A stretch of 64,000 nt of DNA from Burkholderia cepacia (GTDB lineage Bacteria > Pseudomonadota > Gammaproteobacteria > Burkholderiales > Burkholderiaceae): the NCBI RefSeq assembly GCF_001039005.1, contig NZ_LDWR01000041.1, positions 62,001-126,000 of the forward strand. The letters are read 5' to 3'. Every line of letters begins with the position of its first letter. Positions within the stretch are counted from its first letter, which is position 1. A program made the position numbers and the translations under genes. Below, piece after piece: positions 36,036-45,256 of the stretch. The notes beneath the pieces were generated by a model, which did no database searches, was not told the DNA's origin, and was given only the letters and a program-made list of their open reading frames with translations.

Positions 36036-36064
36036 TGACGCTGGCCCAGCTTCATATTAAAAAC
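36036..36064 (+). promoter_or_regulatory. Candidate sigma-70 promoter of the LysR gene
   Basis: TTGACG (36036-36041), a 17-base spacer and TAAAAC (36059-36064) match 5/6 and 4/6 consensus positions. They lie in a locally AT-rich tract 53-81 bases before the start of the LysR-type gene at 36117. Confidence 0.45.
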
Positions 36065-36116
36065 GATATATCCCCCCTGCCCCTCGATCAGCCCAGACAT
36101 ATAAAACGGAGATATC

Positions 36117-37046
36117 ATGAGTCAGCAACGCGAGGCGATCGACACGTACCTCTTGCGCGTCTTGCACACCTTGTTGATGGAGCGCAGCGTCACGCGCGCG
36201 GCCGTCAAACTGAACCAGTCGCAACCGGCGATCAGTGCCGCACTGCGGCGCCTGCGCGACATCACTGGCGACCCGCTGCTCGTGCGCGGCAAGTCCGGCA
36301 TGGTGCCGACCGAATACGGGCTGCGCCTGCTCGAGCCCGTGCAGAACGCACTGCGTGAAATCGAGCGCATCAAGTTCCAGCAGCACAACTTCGACCCGGC
36401 CACGTCGATCCGCTGCTACCGGATCGGCTGCCCCGACTACCTGAACGTGCTGTTCGTGCCGACCGTCGTGGAACGCTTCCGCCAGGCCGCGCCGAACGCG
36501 ACGCTCGAGTTCCACTCGCTCGGCCCCGCATTCGACTACGAGCTCGCACTGGAAGACGGCAAGCTCGACATCGTCGTCGGCAACTGGCCCGAACCGCCCG
36601 AGCAGTTGCACCTGTCGAACCTGTTCGTCGACGAAATCGTCTGCCTGATGAGCAACACGCACCCGTTCGCGAAGCGCGGCGGGCTCACGCTCGACCAGTA
36701 CCTGAACGCGCCGCATCTCGCGCCGACACCGTACTCGGTCGGCCAGCGCGGCGCGATCGACGTGCATCTCGCGCGCGAACGGCTCAAGCGCCACGTGGTC
36801 GTCACGCTGCCGTACTTCAACCTTGCACCGTACGTGCTCGTGAAGTCCGACCTGATCTTCACGACGACGCGCCTGTTCGCCGATCATTACGCGAAATTCC
36901 TGCCGCTGTCGGTCGTGCCGGCACCGCTCGACTTCCCGCCGATGCAGTACTACCAGCTGTGGCACGAGCGCTGCCACTACTCCGACGAAGTGCGCTGGCT
37001 GCGCAGCCTCGTCGCCGAAGCCACCCGCACGCTGATCGAGGCGTAA
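36117..37046 (+). CDS. LysR-family transcriptional regulator
   Basis: This is a 309-residue LysR regulator. The N-terminal helix-turn-helix is SVTRAAVKLNQSQPAISAAL, followed by a periplasmic-binding-protein-like effector domain (~95-300). It converges with the 8-oxoguanine deaminase gene and heads the purine-catabolic region, so control by a purine or urate intermediate is plausible. A GGAGATATC ribosome region precedes the ATG. Confidence 0.92.
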   Translation: MSQQREAIDTYLLRVLHTLLMERSVTRAAVKLNQSQPAISAALRRLRDITGDPLLVRGKSGMVPTEYGLRLLEPVQNALREIERIKFQQHNFDPATSIRCYRIGCPDYLNVLFVPTVVERFRQAAPNATLEFHSLGPAFDYELALEDGKLDIVVGNWPEPPEQLHLSNLFVDEIVCLMSNTHPFAKRGGLTLDQYLNAPHLAPTPYSVGQRGAIDVHLARERLKRHVVVTLPYFNLAPYVLVKSDLIFTTTRLFADHYAKFLPLSVVPAPLDFPPMQYYQLWHERCHYSDEVRWLRSLVAEATRTLIEA

Positions 37047-37128
37047 CGACACACGCCGCCCGCGCCATCGCGGCGCGGCGACGGCGGCACGCCCGGCAAG
37101 GCGGCCGCCGCACAGCGTCAGCGTTCGT

Positions 37129-38541
37129 TCAGCGCGAGGCCTCGACGAGCGCGTGCGCGAGCGCGTTATGGCGCTCGATGACCGGCGGCAGATCGAGCGT
37201 CGCCAGTCGCCCTTCCCGCACCACCACCTTCCCGTTCACCACCGTGTACGCCGTCTGCGACGGCGCGCAGAACACGAGCGCCGCGACCGGATCGTGCAGC
37301 GCGCCCGCGAACAGCGGCTGGCGCAGGTCGAACGCGGCGAAGTCCGCGGCCATGCCGGGCTTCAGCGCGCCGATATCGTCACGGTTGAGCACCTTCGCGC
37401 CGCCGAGCGTCGCGATCTCGAGCGCTTCGCGCGCCGTCATCGCATCGGGCCCGAAACCGACCCGCTGCAGCAGCAGCGCCTGCCGCACTTCCGCGACCAT
37501 CTGCGCACCGTCGTTCGACGCGGAGCCGTCGACGCCGAGGCCGACCGGCACGCCCGCGAGACGCATCTTCTTCACCGGCGCGATGCCCGACGCGAGCCGC
37601 ATGTTCGAGCACGGGCAATGCGCGACGCCGGTGCCGGTGCGCGCGAACAGGCCGATGCCCGCGTCGTCGAGCTGCACGCAGTGCGCATGCCACACGTCGT
37701 GGCCGACCCAGCCGAGATCTTCCGCATATTCGGCGGGCGTCATCCCGAACTTCTCGCGGCTGTACGCGATGTCGTTGACGTTCTCCGCGAGGTGCGTGTG
37801 CAGCGACACGCCGTACTCGCGCGCGAGCACGGCCGCGTCGCGCATCAACTCACGGCTCACCGAGAACGGCGAACACGGCGCCACCACCACGCGCAGCATC
37901 GCGTAACGGCCTTCGTCGTGATAGGTCTCGATCAGGCGCTGCGCGTCGCGCAGGATGTCCGGCTCGCGCTCGACGACCGAATCGGGCGGCAACCCGCCGT
38001 CGCGCTGGCCGACGCTCATCGCGCCGCGGCTCGCGTGAAAACGCATGCCGATCCGCTGCGCGGCGCCGATGCTGTCGTCGAGCCGGCTGCCGTTCGGGTA
38101 GATGTACAGGTGGTCGCTCGACGTCGTGCAGCCCGATTGCAGCAGTTCGGCCATCGCGGTGAGCGTCGACACCTCGATCATCTCGGGCGTCAGGTGCGCC
38201 CAGATCCGGTACAGGTTCGTGAGCCAGCCGAACAGCTCGGCGTTCTGCGCGGCCGGTACCGCGCGCGTGAGGCTCTGGTACATGTGGTGATGCGTGTTCA
38301 CGAGCCCCGGGATCACGAGGTGGCCGCGCAGGTCGAGCACTTCGTCGGCCGTGTCGGGCAGCTCGGCGGTCGGGCCGACCGCGACGATCCGGTTGTCTTC
38401 GATGTAGAGCCCTGCATCGCGCAATTCGCGGCGCGTGTCGTCCATGGTCACGAGCACGTCCGCGTGCTTGACCAGCAGGGTTTTCGGGCGGGATGGGGAT
38501 GCGTTAGGCGCGCGTGCGCCAGCGTGCTGCTCGAGGTTCAT
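37129..38541 (-). CDS. 8-oxoguanine deaminase (amidohydrolase superfamily)
   Basis: This 470-residue metal-dependent deaminase probably converts 8-oxoguanine to urate, feeding the urate pathway encoded next to it. Metal ligands are in VNTHHHMYQSL, HTHLAEN and the HC of WHAHCVQL, with the catalytic Asp in GLGVDGSASNDG. Related enzymes deaminate guanine, isoguanine or hydroxytriazines. The purine context and the GCTTSSDHLYIYPNG stretch favour 8-oxoguanine. Two identical palindromes lie upstream. Confidence 0.85.
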   Translation of the reverse strand: MNLEQHAGARAPNASPSRPKTLLVKHADVLVTMDDTRRELRDAGLYIEDNRIVAVGPTAELPDTADEVLDLRGHLVIPGLVNTHHHMYQSLTRAVPAAQNAELFGWLTNLYRIWAHLTPEMIEVSTLTAMAELLQSGCTTSSDHLYIYPNGSRLDDSIGAAQRIGMRFHASRGAMSVGQRDGGLPPDSVVEREPDILRDAQRLIETYHDEGRYAMLRVVVAPCSPFSVSRELMRDAAVLAREYGVSLHTHLAENVNDIAYSREKFGMTPAEYAEDLGWVGHDVWHAHCVQLDDAGIGLFARTGTGVAHCPCSNMRLASGIAPVKKMRLAGVPVGLGVDGSASNDGAQMVAEVRQALLLQRVGFGPDAMTAREALEIATLGGAKVLNRDDIGALKPGMAADFAAFDLRQPLFAGALHDPVAALVFCAPSQTAYTVVNGKVVVREGRLATLDLPPVIERHNALAHALVEASR

Positions 38542-39052
38542 GCGTTCTCCGCGTCGGTCTGCCCCCAGGGTTGAATCCTGGAGACGGTCACACAGCCGTT
38601 CGAACGCTGAATCGCGGCACGTCCCGGTGCCTGCGTCCGTTCGAACGCCCTGGCCCGGTTACCCGGCGTGCTCGCCGTCTTCGGGGTACGCGCGGGCCAC
38701 AGGCCGACGCGCACGGCGGGAGGATCGCCCAAGCGCGCGCCACGCACAATGCGCGATCCCGAATACCACGTTTCACGGTTCCGATATGGTACGCCGCGCG
38801 CAGCCCCGCCAGGCACCCGAAACGTACGCTCAAAGCCGTATCCGGCGTACCGTCGACAGCCGCTCATGCGCGGCGCATTATCTTTGATATCGCGCCCGTA
38901 TTTGCGCGGGGAACCTTTTTACAATGCCTGCACGGCGCTCGCTTCAACTTCGCCGACGGGTATGTAGCCACGTGACGTGGAGCCTCGATCCGCCGCACAG
39001 TCAATGGATCGAGTCGCCGCCGAACCTCGCATTCACACAAGGACAATTGCGA
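38542..39052. promoter_or_regulatory. Divergent intergenic region between 8-oxoguanine deaminase and uraH
   Basis: This 511-base gap has no supported gene. It carries a duplicated palindrome (see 38596-38647) on the deaminase side. On the uraH side a TACAAT hexamer (38920-38925) could be a -10, without a clear -35. Confidence 0.4.
38596..38647. promoter_or_regulatory. Duplicated palindrome CCGTTCGAACGC upstream of the deaminase gene
   Basis: The perfect 10-base palindrome CGTTCGAACG occurs at 38597-38606 and 38638-38647, each flanked by C. The centres are 41 bases apart, about four helical turns, and 60-100 bases upstream of the deaminase start. This geometry suggests cooperative binding of a dimeric regulator; the regulator is unknown. 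Confidence 0.5.
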
Positions 39053-39406
39053 ATGGGAAAGCTCACTACCCACGTACTCGATACGGCGCACGGTCGTCCC
39101 GGCGCCGCAATCAAGGTCGACCTCTACGCGCTGGACGGCGAATCGCGCCGCGCGATCAAGACCGTGCTGACCAATAGCGACGGCCGCTGCGACGAGCCCC
39201 TGCTCGAAGGCGCCGCGCTCGCCGCCGGCGAATACGAACTCGTGTTCCATGCCGGCGACTACTTCGCGTCGCTCGGCGTGAAGGTGCCCGAACCCCGTTT
39301 CGTCGACCGCGTCGTGCTGCGCTTCGGCATCGCCGACACCGGCTCGCACTACCACGTGCCGCTGCTCGTGTCGCCGTGGTCGTACAGCACCTATCGCGGC
39401 AGCTGA
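39053..39406 (+). CDS. uraH: 5-hydroxyisourate hydrolase UraH (transthyretin-like)
   Basis: UraH hydrolyses 5-hydroxyisourate, the product of urate oxidation, to OHCU. It has 117 residues from MGKLTTHVLDTAHGRPG. His7, the conserved Arg and His of the core, and the C-terminal tetrapeptide YRGS are the active-site signature of this transthyretin-fold family. puuD follows 54 bases later, so the two consecutive urate steps are co-transcribed. Confidence 0.96.
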   Translation: MGKLTTHVLDTAHGRPGAAIKVDLYALDGESRRAIKTVLTNSDGRCDEPLLEGAALAAGEYELVFHAGDYFASLGVKVPEPRFVDRVVLRFGIADTGSHYHVPLLVSPWSYSTYRGS

Positions 39407-39460
39407 CATACGTATCAGCGCCCACATCAAAGACAAACGATCTGAGTCTGGAGGAGTTTC

Positions 39461-40654
39461 ATGGAAGGCTTCATCACCGACTGGCTGAACCTCGCGCTGC
39501 GATGGCTGCACGTCATCGTCGCCATTGCGTGGATCGGCGAGTCGTTCTATTTCGTCGCGCTCGACAACAGCCTGAAACCGCCGACCGACCCGAACCAGCG
39601 CAAGCGCGGTGTGTTCGGCGAGCTGTGGCACGTCCACGGCGGCGGTTTCTACAACATGCAGAAGTACACGGTTGCCCCGCCGGAAATGCCGGATGACCTG
39701 CACTGGTCGAAGTGGCCGTCGTACACGACCTGGCTGTCGGGCTTCTCGCTGTTCTTCGTGCTGTACCTGCTCGCGCCGAACACCTACCTGATCGACAAGA
39801 GCGTGCTCGACATGGGCCCGGTGGTCGCCGTGGCCTCCGCGCTCGGCTTCCTCGCAGCCGGCTGGATCGTCTACGACTCGCTGTGCCGCGTCCTCGGCAC
39901 CAACGACCGCGTACTCGGCGTTTGCGTCGGTATCTACGTCGTCGTCGCAGCGTACCTCGCCTGCCACATCTTCTCGGGCCGTGCCGCGTACCTGATCGTC
40001 GGCGCGATGCTCGCGACGATCATGTCGGCGAACGTGTTCTTCGTGATCATCCCCGGCCAGCGCAAGATGGTCGACAAGATGCTCAAGGGCGAAGAGCCGA
40101 ACCCGATCTACGGCAAGCGCGGCAAGCAGCGCTCGGTGCACAACACGTACTTCACGCTGCCCGTCGTGTTCGCGATGCTGTCGAACCACTATGCGATGAC
40201 GTACACGAACAAGTTCAACTGGGTCGTGCTCGTGCTGATCATGCTGGCCGGCGCGCTGATCCGCCAGTTCTTCGTGATGCGTCACCGCGGCAAGCAGCTG
40301 TGGTACCTGCCGATCGGCGGCGTCGCACTGCTGTCGGGCGCGCTGGTGTGGACGATGCCGAAGCCGGTCGCACCGGAAGCGCAGGCCGCGAACGCGCCGA
40401 AGATCGTGATCAACGACATCATGCCGATCCTGCAGCAGCGCTGCGTCGAGTGTCACTCGGCGAAGCCGACGCTGATGGGCAGCGCACCCGCGGGTGTGAT
40501 GTTCGACACGCCGGACGAAGTGTCGAAGAACGCGCAGCGTATCTACGAACAGGCCGTGCGCCTGAAGGCGATGCCGATCGGCAACGTCACGCACATGACC
40601 GACGACGAGCGCACCAAGCTCGCCGCCTGGTTCGAGGGTGGCGCGGTCAAGTAA
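39461..40654 (+). CDS. puuD: Membrane urate hydroxylase PuuD with C-terminal cytochrome c domain
   Basis: PuuD oxidises urate to 5-hydroxyisourate and passes electrons to the respiratory chain, in place of soluble uricase. It has 397 residues with about eight membrane helices in the first ~300. A C-terminal periplasmic cytochrome c has haem motif CVECH (~328-332) and a likely Met ligand in the following region. The N-terminal LNLALRWLHVIVAIAWIGES is typical. A GGAGG site precedes the ATG and a strong terminator follows. Confidence 0.95.
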   Translation: MEGFITDWLNLALRWLHVIVAIAWIGESFYFVALDNSLKPPTDPNQRKRGVFGELWHVHGGGFYNMQKYTVAPPEMPDDLHWSKWPSYTTWLSGFSLFFVLYLLAPNTYLIDKSVLDMGPVVAVASALGFLAAGWIVYDSLCRVLGTNDRVLGVCVGIYVVVAAYLACHIFSGRAAYLIVGAMLATIMSANVFFVIIPGQRKMVDKMLKGEEPNPIYGKRGKQRSVHNTYFTLPVVFAMLSNHYAMTYTNKFNWVVLVLIMLAGALIRQFFVMRHRGKQLWYLPIGGVALLSGALVWTMPKPVAPEAQAANAPKIVINDIMPILQQRCVECHSAKPTLMGSAPAGVMFDTPDEVSKNAQRIYEQAVRLKAMPIGNVTHMTDDERTKLAAWFEGGAVK

Positions 40655-40694
40655 GCCGCCGTGCGCCGGTTGCCGGCGCAATCCTTTCCGTTCG

Positions 40695-40721
40695 CGGGCC
40701 CGGTGACGGGCCCGTTTTTTT
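40695..40721 (+). terminator. Rho-independent terminator after puuD
   Basis: CGGGCCCG (40695-40702), a GTGA loop and CGGGCCCG (40707-40714) are followed by seven T. Confidence 0.9.
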
Positions 40722-40744
40722 GCCTGCTCGGAACCCCTCGCCCG

Positions 40745-41155
40745 CTAACCGTGCATCGCGTCGCGCTGAAGCGCAACGAGCGCATCGAGCGCGCGCGGAC
40801 CGTCGTCGAACGGCACGAAGATGTGATCGTGGTACGCGGCAGCCATCACGTTGCAGCTGATGCCGGCCGCGCCGAGCGCCCGCGCGAACGCCGCCGTGAG
40901 GCCGACGGCCGCGAGGTCGGAATGCACGGTCAGCGTGATCCACGCGGCACGGAACAGCACGGGCCAGCCGCGACGCGCGGCCGCTTCCTCATCGACGACG
41001 ACCGTCAGCCCTTCCGTTTCGCGGAAGGTCGCAACCGTTTCGGATAACGATACATCTGCGTCAGTCGGCAGCGATACGAAGGCGTACGCACCGGGATGCA
41101 GTTCGGGTTGCATCGTGCGCAGCAGGATCGCGAGGTCGTTTTCAGGTTGGCTCAT
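40745..41155 (-). CDS. ACT domain-containing protein
   Basis: This 136-residue protein starts at MSQPENDLAILLRTMQ. Two ACT-like halves are visible (AYAFVSLPTDADVS... and WITLTVHSDLAAVGLTAAFA). Such stand-alone ACT proteins bind amino acids or related small ligands and may modulate an enzyme; no partner is evident. The start at 41155 is chosen because the open frame beyond it loses the family pattern. It is downstream of, and in the same direction as, a LysR gene. Confidence 0.8.
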   Translation of the reverse strand: MSQPENDLAILLRTMQPELHPGAYAFVSLPTDADVSLSETVATFRETEGLTVVVDEEAAARRGWPVLFRAAWITLTVHSDLAAVGLTAAFARALGAAGISCNVMAAAYHDHIFVPFDDGPRALDALVALQRDAMHG

Positions 41156-41226
41156 CGGAGGGGCGCGCCCGGAACCGGGCGCCGTGCGGTGGCGATGCGG
41201 GCAAGATAGCACGCGCGGCGATCGCG

Positions 41227-42147
41227 TCACGCGCGCACCATTGCAACTTCGTCCGCGAGCCAGCCGCGGAACGCGACGATGCGTGGATCGTCCTGTGCGC
41301 GCTCGGGATACACGACGTGATACGCAACATCGGGCGACAGCGCGACGCTCACGTCGAACAGCCGCACGATGCGCCCGTCCGCGAGTTCGCGCGCGATCAT
41401 GTGCGGCTCGGCGAGACCGACCGCCGCGCCGTCCGTCACGGCCTGCACCACATGGCTCGAATCCGGAAACGCGACACACCGGCTGTCGTCGAAACCGTCG
41501 ACGCCGGCCGCGGCCATCCATGCCGACCAGCGCGGCCAGATCACGCCATCGACTTCGCAGTCCACGTGACAAAGCGTCTGGCGCAGCAGGTCGCGAGGCC
41601 CGCGCAACGGCGGCCCGGCCGACAGCAGCGCCGGGCTGCAGACCGCGACGACCGACGTGCCGAACAGGCGCTGCGCGCACGCGTCGCGATAACGCCCGGT
41701 GCCGAAGCGGATCGCGACATCCACGTCGTCGTCATCGAAATCGCGCAACCAGTCGGTGATGTCGAACGTCAGTTCGAGCGCCGGATGCGCGGCCCTGAAA
41801 CGCGGCAGGCGCGGCAGCAGCCAGTGCGTCGCAAAGCGCGCGCCGACCGACACGCGAAGTTCCGTCTGCTCCCGCGCGATACGGCGCGCCCGGGCGGTCG
41901 CACGCTGCAGGCCCGCCAGCGCTTCGGCGGCCGCACCGGCCAGCACGACGCCCGCCGGCGTCAGCCGGATGCTGCGACTCGTGCGGACGAACAGCGCCAT
42001 GCCGAGCTGCGCCTCGATTTCCTTGATCTGGTGACTGACCGCCGCCGGCGTCAGCCCGACCTCGTCGGCCGCCCGCGAGAAATTCAGATGCCGCGCCGCC
42101 GCATCGAACGTCCTCAGCGCGCGCGTACCGGGCCACATGCGTTCCAT
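41227..42147 (-). CDS. LysR-family regulator, GcvA-like
   Basis: This 306-residue regulator has the N-terminal WPGTRALRTFDAAARHLNFS and helix-turn-helix RAADEVGLTPAAVSHQIKEI characteristic of the GcvA/AmpR subgroup. The effector domain covers ~93-295. A start three codons in (MWPGTRAL) is also possible. It is divergent from an aminotransferase class IV gene, its likeliest target. An ATCTTCAA...TTGAAGAT pair (42150-42157, 42229-42236) spans the gap. Confidence 0.9.
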   Translation of the reverse strand: MERMWPGTRALRTFDAAARHLNFSRAADEVGLTPAAVSHQIKEIEAQLGMALFVRTSRSIRLTPAGVVLAGAAAEALAGLQRATARARRIAREQTELRVSVGARFATHWLLPRLPRFRAAHPALELTFDITDWLRDFDDDDVDVAIRFGTGRYRDACAQRLFGTSVVAVCSPALLSAGPPLRGPRDLLRQTLCHVDCEVDGVIWPRWSAWMAAAGVDGFDDSRCVAFPDSSHVVQAVTDGAAVGLAEPHMIARELADGRIVRLFDVSVALSPDVAYHVVYPERAQDDPRIVAFRGWLADEVAMVRA

Positions 42148-42281
42148 CGATCTTCAAAGAGGATTTGATGACCGTTCCAAAACTACTCGTTTTTCAGGAC
42201 GCCATCAATCGGCAAACAATAGGCTTTCTTGAAGATGCCGCGGGCCGCACCATGCCCGCGGCCGAACCCGGAGATTTGTCG

Positions 42282-43097
42282 ATGACCGCTGCCCCGTTCC
42301 CGTCCGTCGCCCAGCTCAACGGCGTGACCGCGCCGCCAGACGCTCTCGCCGCGCTGGCGTTCGCGGGCCATGCGCATTTCACCGCGATGCAGGTACGCGA
42401 CGGCCGCGTGCGCGGCCTCGACCTGCACCTCGCGCGGCTGCGCGACGCATCGCACGCACTGTTCGGCCATGCGCTGCCCGACGACCGGATTCGCGCGTTC
42501 CTGCGCGCCGCGCTCGAGCGCGCGCCGTCCGCGCTGTCGCTGACGGCGACCGTTCATGCGACGACCGGGGAATTCGTCGCGGCGCGCGACGACGAAGCGC
42601 TCGACGTGCTGGTCCGCACCGCCGCGCCGTCGTCGGGGCCGGCCGGCCCGCTCGATCTCGCGCTGTTCGAATACGAGCGCGTGCTGCCCGACATCAAGCA
42701 CGTCGGCGAAGTCGCGAAGACGCACTTCCTGCGCCGCGCGGTCGCGCAAGGTTTCGACGATGCGGCGTTCACCGATCGCCACGGGCGCATCAGCGAAGGC
42801 TCGATCTGGAATCTGGCGTTCTGGGATGGCGACGCGGTCGTGTGGCCGGTGGCCGGCATGCTCGGCGGCGTCACGATGCGCATCGTGCGCCGGCAACTGG
42901 CGAGCCTTGGCGTGGCGCAGCACGAGCGTGAGGTGACGCCGGCCGACCTGCCGTCGATGGCCGGTGCCGTCGTGATGAATTCGTGGACGCCCGGTGTCGC
43001 CGTACGCCGGTTCGGCACGGCGACGCTGCCCGATTCGCCGTCGCTCGCCGCGTTGCTGCATCGCGCGTATGAACGGGAGCCATTGGTCGCGCCGTGA
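42282..43097 (+). CDS. Aminotransferase class IV family protein
   Basis: This 271-residue fold-type IV PLP enzyme is related to D-amino-acid/branched-chain aminotransferases and aminodeoxychorismate lyase. The ATG at 42282 follows GGAG with 8-base spacing, so it is preferred over an in-frame ATG at 42165. The PLP lysine is probably that of PDIKHVGEVAK, and the conserved Glu is in RISEGSIWNLAFWDG. The product cannot be named more closely. A GcvA-like regulator is divergent to it. Confidence 0.82.
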   Translation: MTAAPFPSVAQLNGVTAPPDALAALAFAGHAHFTAMQVRDGRVRGLDLHLARLRDASHALFGHALPDDRIRAFLRAALERAPSALSLTATVHATTGEFVAARDDEALDVLVRTAAPSSGPAGPLDLALFEYERVLPDIKHVGEVAKTHFLRRAVAQGFDDAAFTDRHGRISEGSIWNLAFWDGDAVVWPVAGMLGGVTMRIVRRQLASLGVAQHEREVTPADLPSMAGAVVMNSWTPGVAVRRFGTATLPDSPSLAALLHRAYEREPLVAP

Positions 43098-43139
43098 AGC
43101 GCACCGACGCCAAGCGGCGCGGGTGCGCTGCTTGTCACC

Positions 43140-43544
43140 TCACGCTTCGACAGGCTCCGGCAGCCGCGCGATCGCCTTGATCTCGAACTGGAAGCCGTAC
43201 AGCCAGGTCACGCCGACGGCAGTCAGCGTCGGATGCGGCGCATCGCCCCAGTATTCGGGGACGATCTCCCAGACCCGCTCGAACGTCGCTTCAGGATCGA
43301 CGAGGAAAACCGTCACGTCGACGACGTCGTCGAACGTACAGCCGGCCGCGCGCAGCACCGCGTTCAGGTTGTCGAACGCGCGGCGGACCTGCGCGTCCAG
43401 TTCCGGCTCGGGCGAACCGTCCTCGCGGCTGCCGACCTGCCCGGACACGAACAGGAACCCGTTCGAGCGCAGCGCCGGCGAATAGCGGTTGCGGTCATAC
43501 AGCGCCTGGCGACCGGGCGGAAAAACTACGCTACGCTTTGCCAT
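43140..43544 (-). CDS. RidA family protein (YjgF/YER057c/UK114)
   Basis: This 134-residue trimeric protein is of the RidA superfamily. The founding member hydrolyses reactive enamine/imine intermediates released by PLP enzymes. The motifs NGFLFVSGQVGSREDG, VRRAFDNLNAVLRAAG and VVDVTVFLVD fit the fold. The canonical C-terminal arginine motif (often RxxIE) is not clear here, so it is probably a divergent subgroup rather than RidA proper. It converges with an aminotransferase IV gene and is divergent from a LysR gene. Confidence 0.85.
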   Translation of the reverse strand: MAKRSVVFPPGRQALYDRNRYSPALRSNGFLFVSGQVGSREDGSPEPELDAQVRRAFDNLNAVLRAAGCTFDDVVDVTVFLVDPEATFERVWEIVPEYWGDAPHPTLTAVGVTWLYGFQFEIKAIARLPEPVEA

Positions 43545-43695
43545 CCAACACCTCCATCAGTCAGTGGGGCGAACCGCCCCTGCATCAACGATGAAGGCAC
43601 TTTAAGGACCGTTGCGCGGCGGATAAACGGGCAACCCTGTCCAACACTGTTTGCGCGACCCAAACAATTTCCGACCGACGCGGAGCCCTGACCCG

Positions 43696-44661
43696 ATGGA
43701 TCGATTCGACGCAATGCAGGCGTTCGCCCGCGTGGTGGAAGCCGGCAGCTTCACGAAGGCGGCCGAGACGCTGCACATGAGCCGCACCACCGTCACGCAA
43801 CTGGTGCAGCAGCTCGAAGCGCGGCTGCGCGTGAAGCTGTTCAACCGCACGACGCGCAAGGTCGTCGTCACGGCCGACGGCGCCGCGTACTACGACCGCG
43901 TGGTGCGGCTGCTTGCCGACATGGACGACGCCGAAACGAGCCTGTCCGTTGCGTCCGCATCGCCCAGGGGGCGGCTGCGCGTGGACGTGCCGAGCCCGTT
44001 CGCGCGCCTGATCCTGATCCCCGCGCTGCCCGCGTTCCACGCGCGCCATCCGGACATCCAGCTCGACATGGGCGTGAGCGACCGCGTGGTGGACGTGATC
44101 GGCGAGAACGTCGATTGCGTCGTGCGCGGCGGCGAACCGGCCGACCGGTCGCTGGTCGCGCGTCACGTCGGCGACCTGCGGCTCGGCGTGTATGCGTCGC
44201 CGGCCTATCTCGCGCGCGCCGGCACGCCTTCGCATCCGGACGAACTGGAAAACGCCGATCACCGGATCGTCGGCTTCCTGTGGGCGCGCACCGGCAAGGC
44301 GCTGCCGTTCGCGATGGAATGCGACGGCGAGCATGTCAACGTGCGCGGACGCTACGTGCTGGCGGTCGACGACGGCAACGCGTATCTCGAGGCCGGCCTC
44401 GCCGGGCTGGGCATCCTGTGGCTGCCCGACTACATGGCCGCCGCGTATCGCGCCCGCGGCGAACTGGTGCCGCTGTTCGAACGATGGCGACTCGAACCGA
44501 TGCCGATGTACGTCGCGTTCCCGCCGAACCGGCACGTCAGTGCGAAGCTGCGCGTATTCGTCGACTGGATCGCCGACCTGATGGCGCAGCATGCGCCGGT
44601 CGCGAACCGGCGCCGCGGCGGCGACGGTTCGCGCGACACGCGCAAAGCCGCGGCGACCTGA
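43696..44661 (+). CDS. LysR-family transcriptional regulator
   Basis: This 321-residue LysR regulator starts at MDRFDAMQAFARVVEAGSF. The helix-turn-helix is TKAAETLHMSRTTVTQLVQQ and the effector domain runs from about residue 90. The CrgA/DmlR-like subgroup is suggested by the start and by RLFNRTTRKV-type spacing. It is divergent from the ridA-like gene, which it may regulate. A short basic Arg/Ala-rich tail follows the domain. Confidence 0.9.
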   Translation: MDRFDAMQAFARVVEAGSFTKAAETLHMSRTTVTQLVQQLEARLRVKLFNRTTRKVVVTADGAAYYDRVVRLLADMDDAETSLSVASASPRGRLRVDVPSPFARLILIPALPAFHARHPDIQLDMGVSDRVVDVIGENVDCVVRGGEPADRSLVARHVGDLRLGVYASPAYLARAGTPSHPDELENADHRIVGFLWARTGKALPFAMECDGEHVNVRGRYVLAVDDGNAYLEAGLAGLGILWLPDYMAAAYRARGELVPLFERWRLEPMPMYVAFPPNRHVSAKLRVFVDWIADLMAQHAPVANRRRGGDGSRDTRKAAAT

Positions 44662-44685
44662 ACCGCGCGACCAGCGCCCGCGTAT

Positions 44686-44714
44686 AAAAAAACCCGCGCA
44701 ACATGCGCGGGTTT
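44686..44714 (-). terminator. Rho-independent terminator after allA
   Basis: AAACCCGCGCA (44690-44700) pairs with TGCGCGGGTTT (44704-44714). Seven A (44686-44692) give a T-run on the minus strand, ending the alc-allA transcript. Confidence 0.85.
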
Positions 44715-44743
44715 CGACAGGCTGGCGACGAAACGCCGGTGAC

Positions 44744-45256
44744 TCAGGCAGTCAGCGCGGTGAGCGCCTCATCGGTGAGCCACAGCGATTCCTGCAGATC
44801 CTGCTCATTGAGGTTCAGGCCGTCGCCGCCGCGATCGACGACGATAAAGTCGCTGACGCCGCCGAGTGCGATCAGCGGGTGATGCCACACGCCCTTCGCA
44901 TAGTTGACGCCCTGCCACCCGCTCGTCACGAACGCGCGGATCTTCGCCGGATCGAGATCGCCCGCGGGCGCCACGACGACGAGATACGGCTGGTCGTTCA
45001 GCGGCACGAAGGCCTGGCTGCCGAGCGGGTGTCGTTCGAGCATCTTCACTTCGAACGGCAGCGTGCGCGGCTGGCCGCGGAACAGGTTGACGAGCGTACG
45101 GCCGTCTTCATCCGTCACGTCGACTGTCGCGAGATCGTGAAAACGGATCGTCGTGCCGAGGTTGATCGGGATCTGCTTCGCCCCTTCCGTTTCGATCACG
45201 TCGCCGAACGGCGCGAACGCTTCCTTGGTCAGCGGTTCGATAACAAGCGTCTTCAT
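44744..45256 (-). CDS. allA: Ureidoglycolate lyase AllA
   Basis: AllA cleaves ureidoglycolate to glyoxylate and urea, the last step of this allantoate route. It has 170 residues from [20 protein letters not shown], and [10 protein letters not shown] plus [10 protein letters not shown] are the conserved cupin-type active-site stretches. The ATG overlaps the alc stop codon (ATGA at 45256-45253), so translation is coupled. A terminator follows. Confidence 0.95.
   Translation of the reverse strand: MKTLVIEPLTKEAFAPFGDVIETEGAKQIPINLGTTIRFHDLATVDVTDEDGRTLVNLFRGQPRTLPFEVKMLERHPLGSQAFVPLNDQPYLVVVAPAGDLDPAKIRAFVTSGWQGVNYAKGVWHHPLIALGGVSDFIVVDRGGDGLNLNEQDLQESLWLTDEALTALTA

Noticed and set aside
42150-42236. 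ATCTTCAA...TTGAAGAT pair between the GcvA-like regulator and the aminotransferase IV gene as an operator
   Set aside because: The 8-base arms are 71 bases apart, too far for one LysR site and too little evidence for looping.
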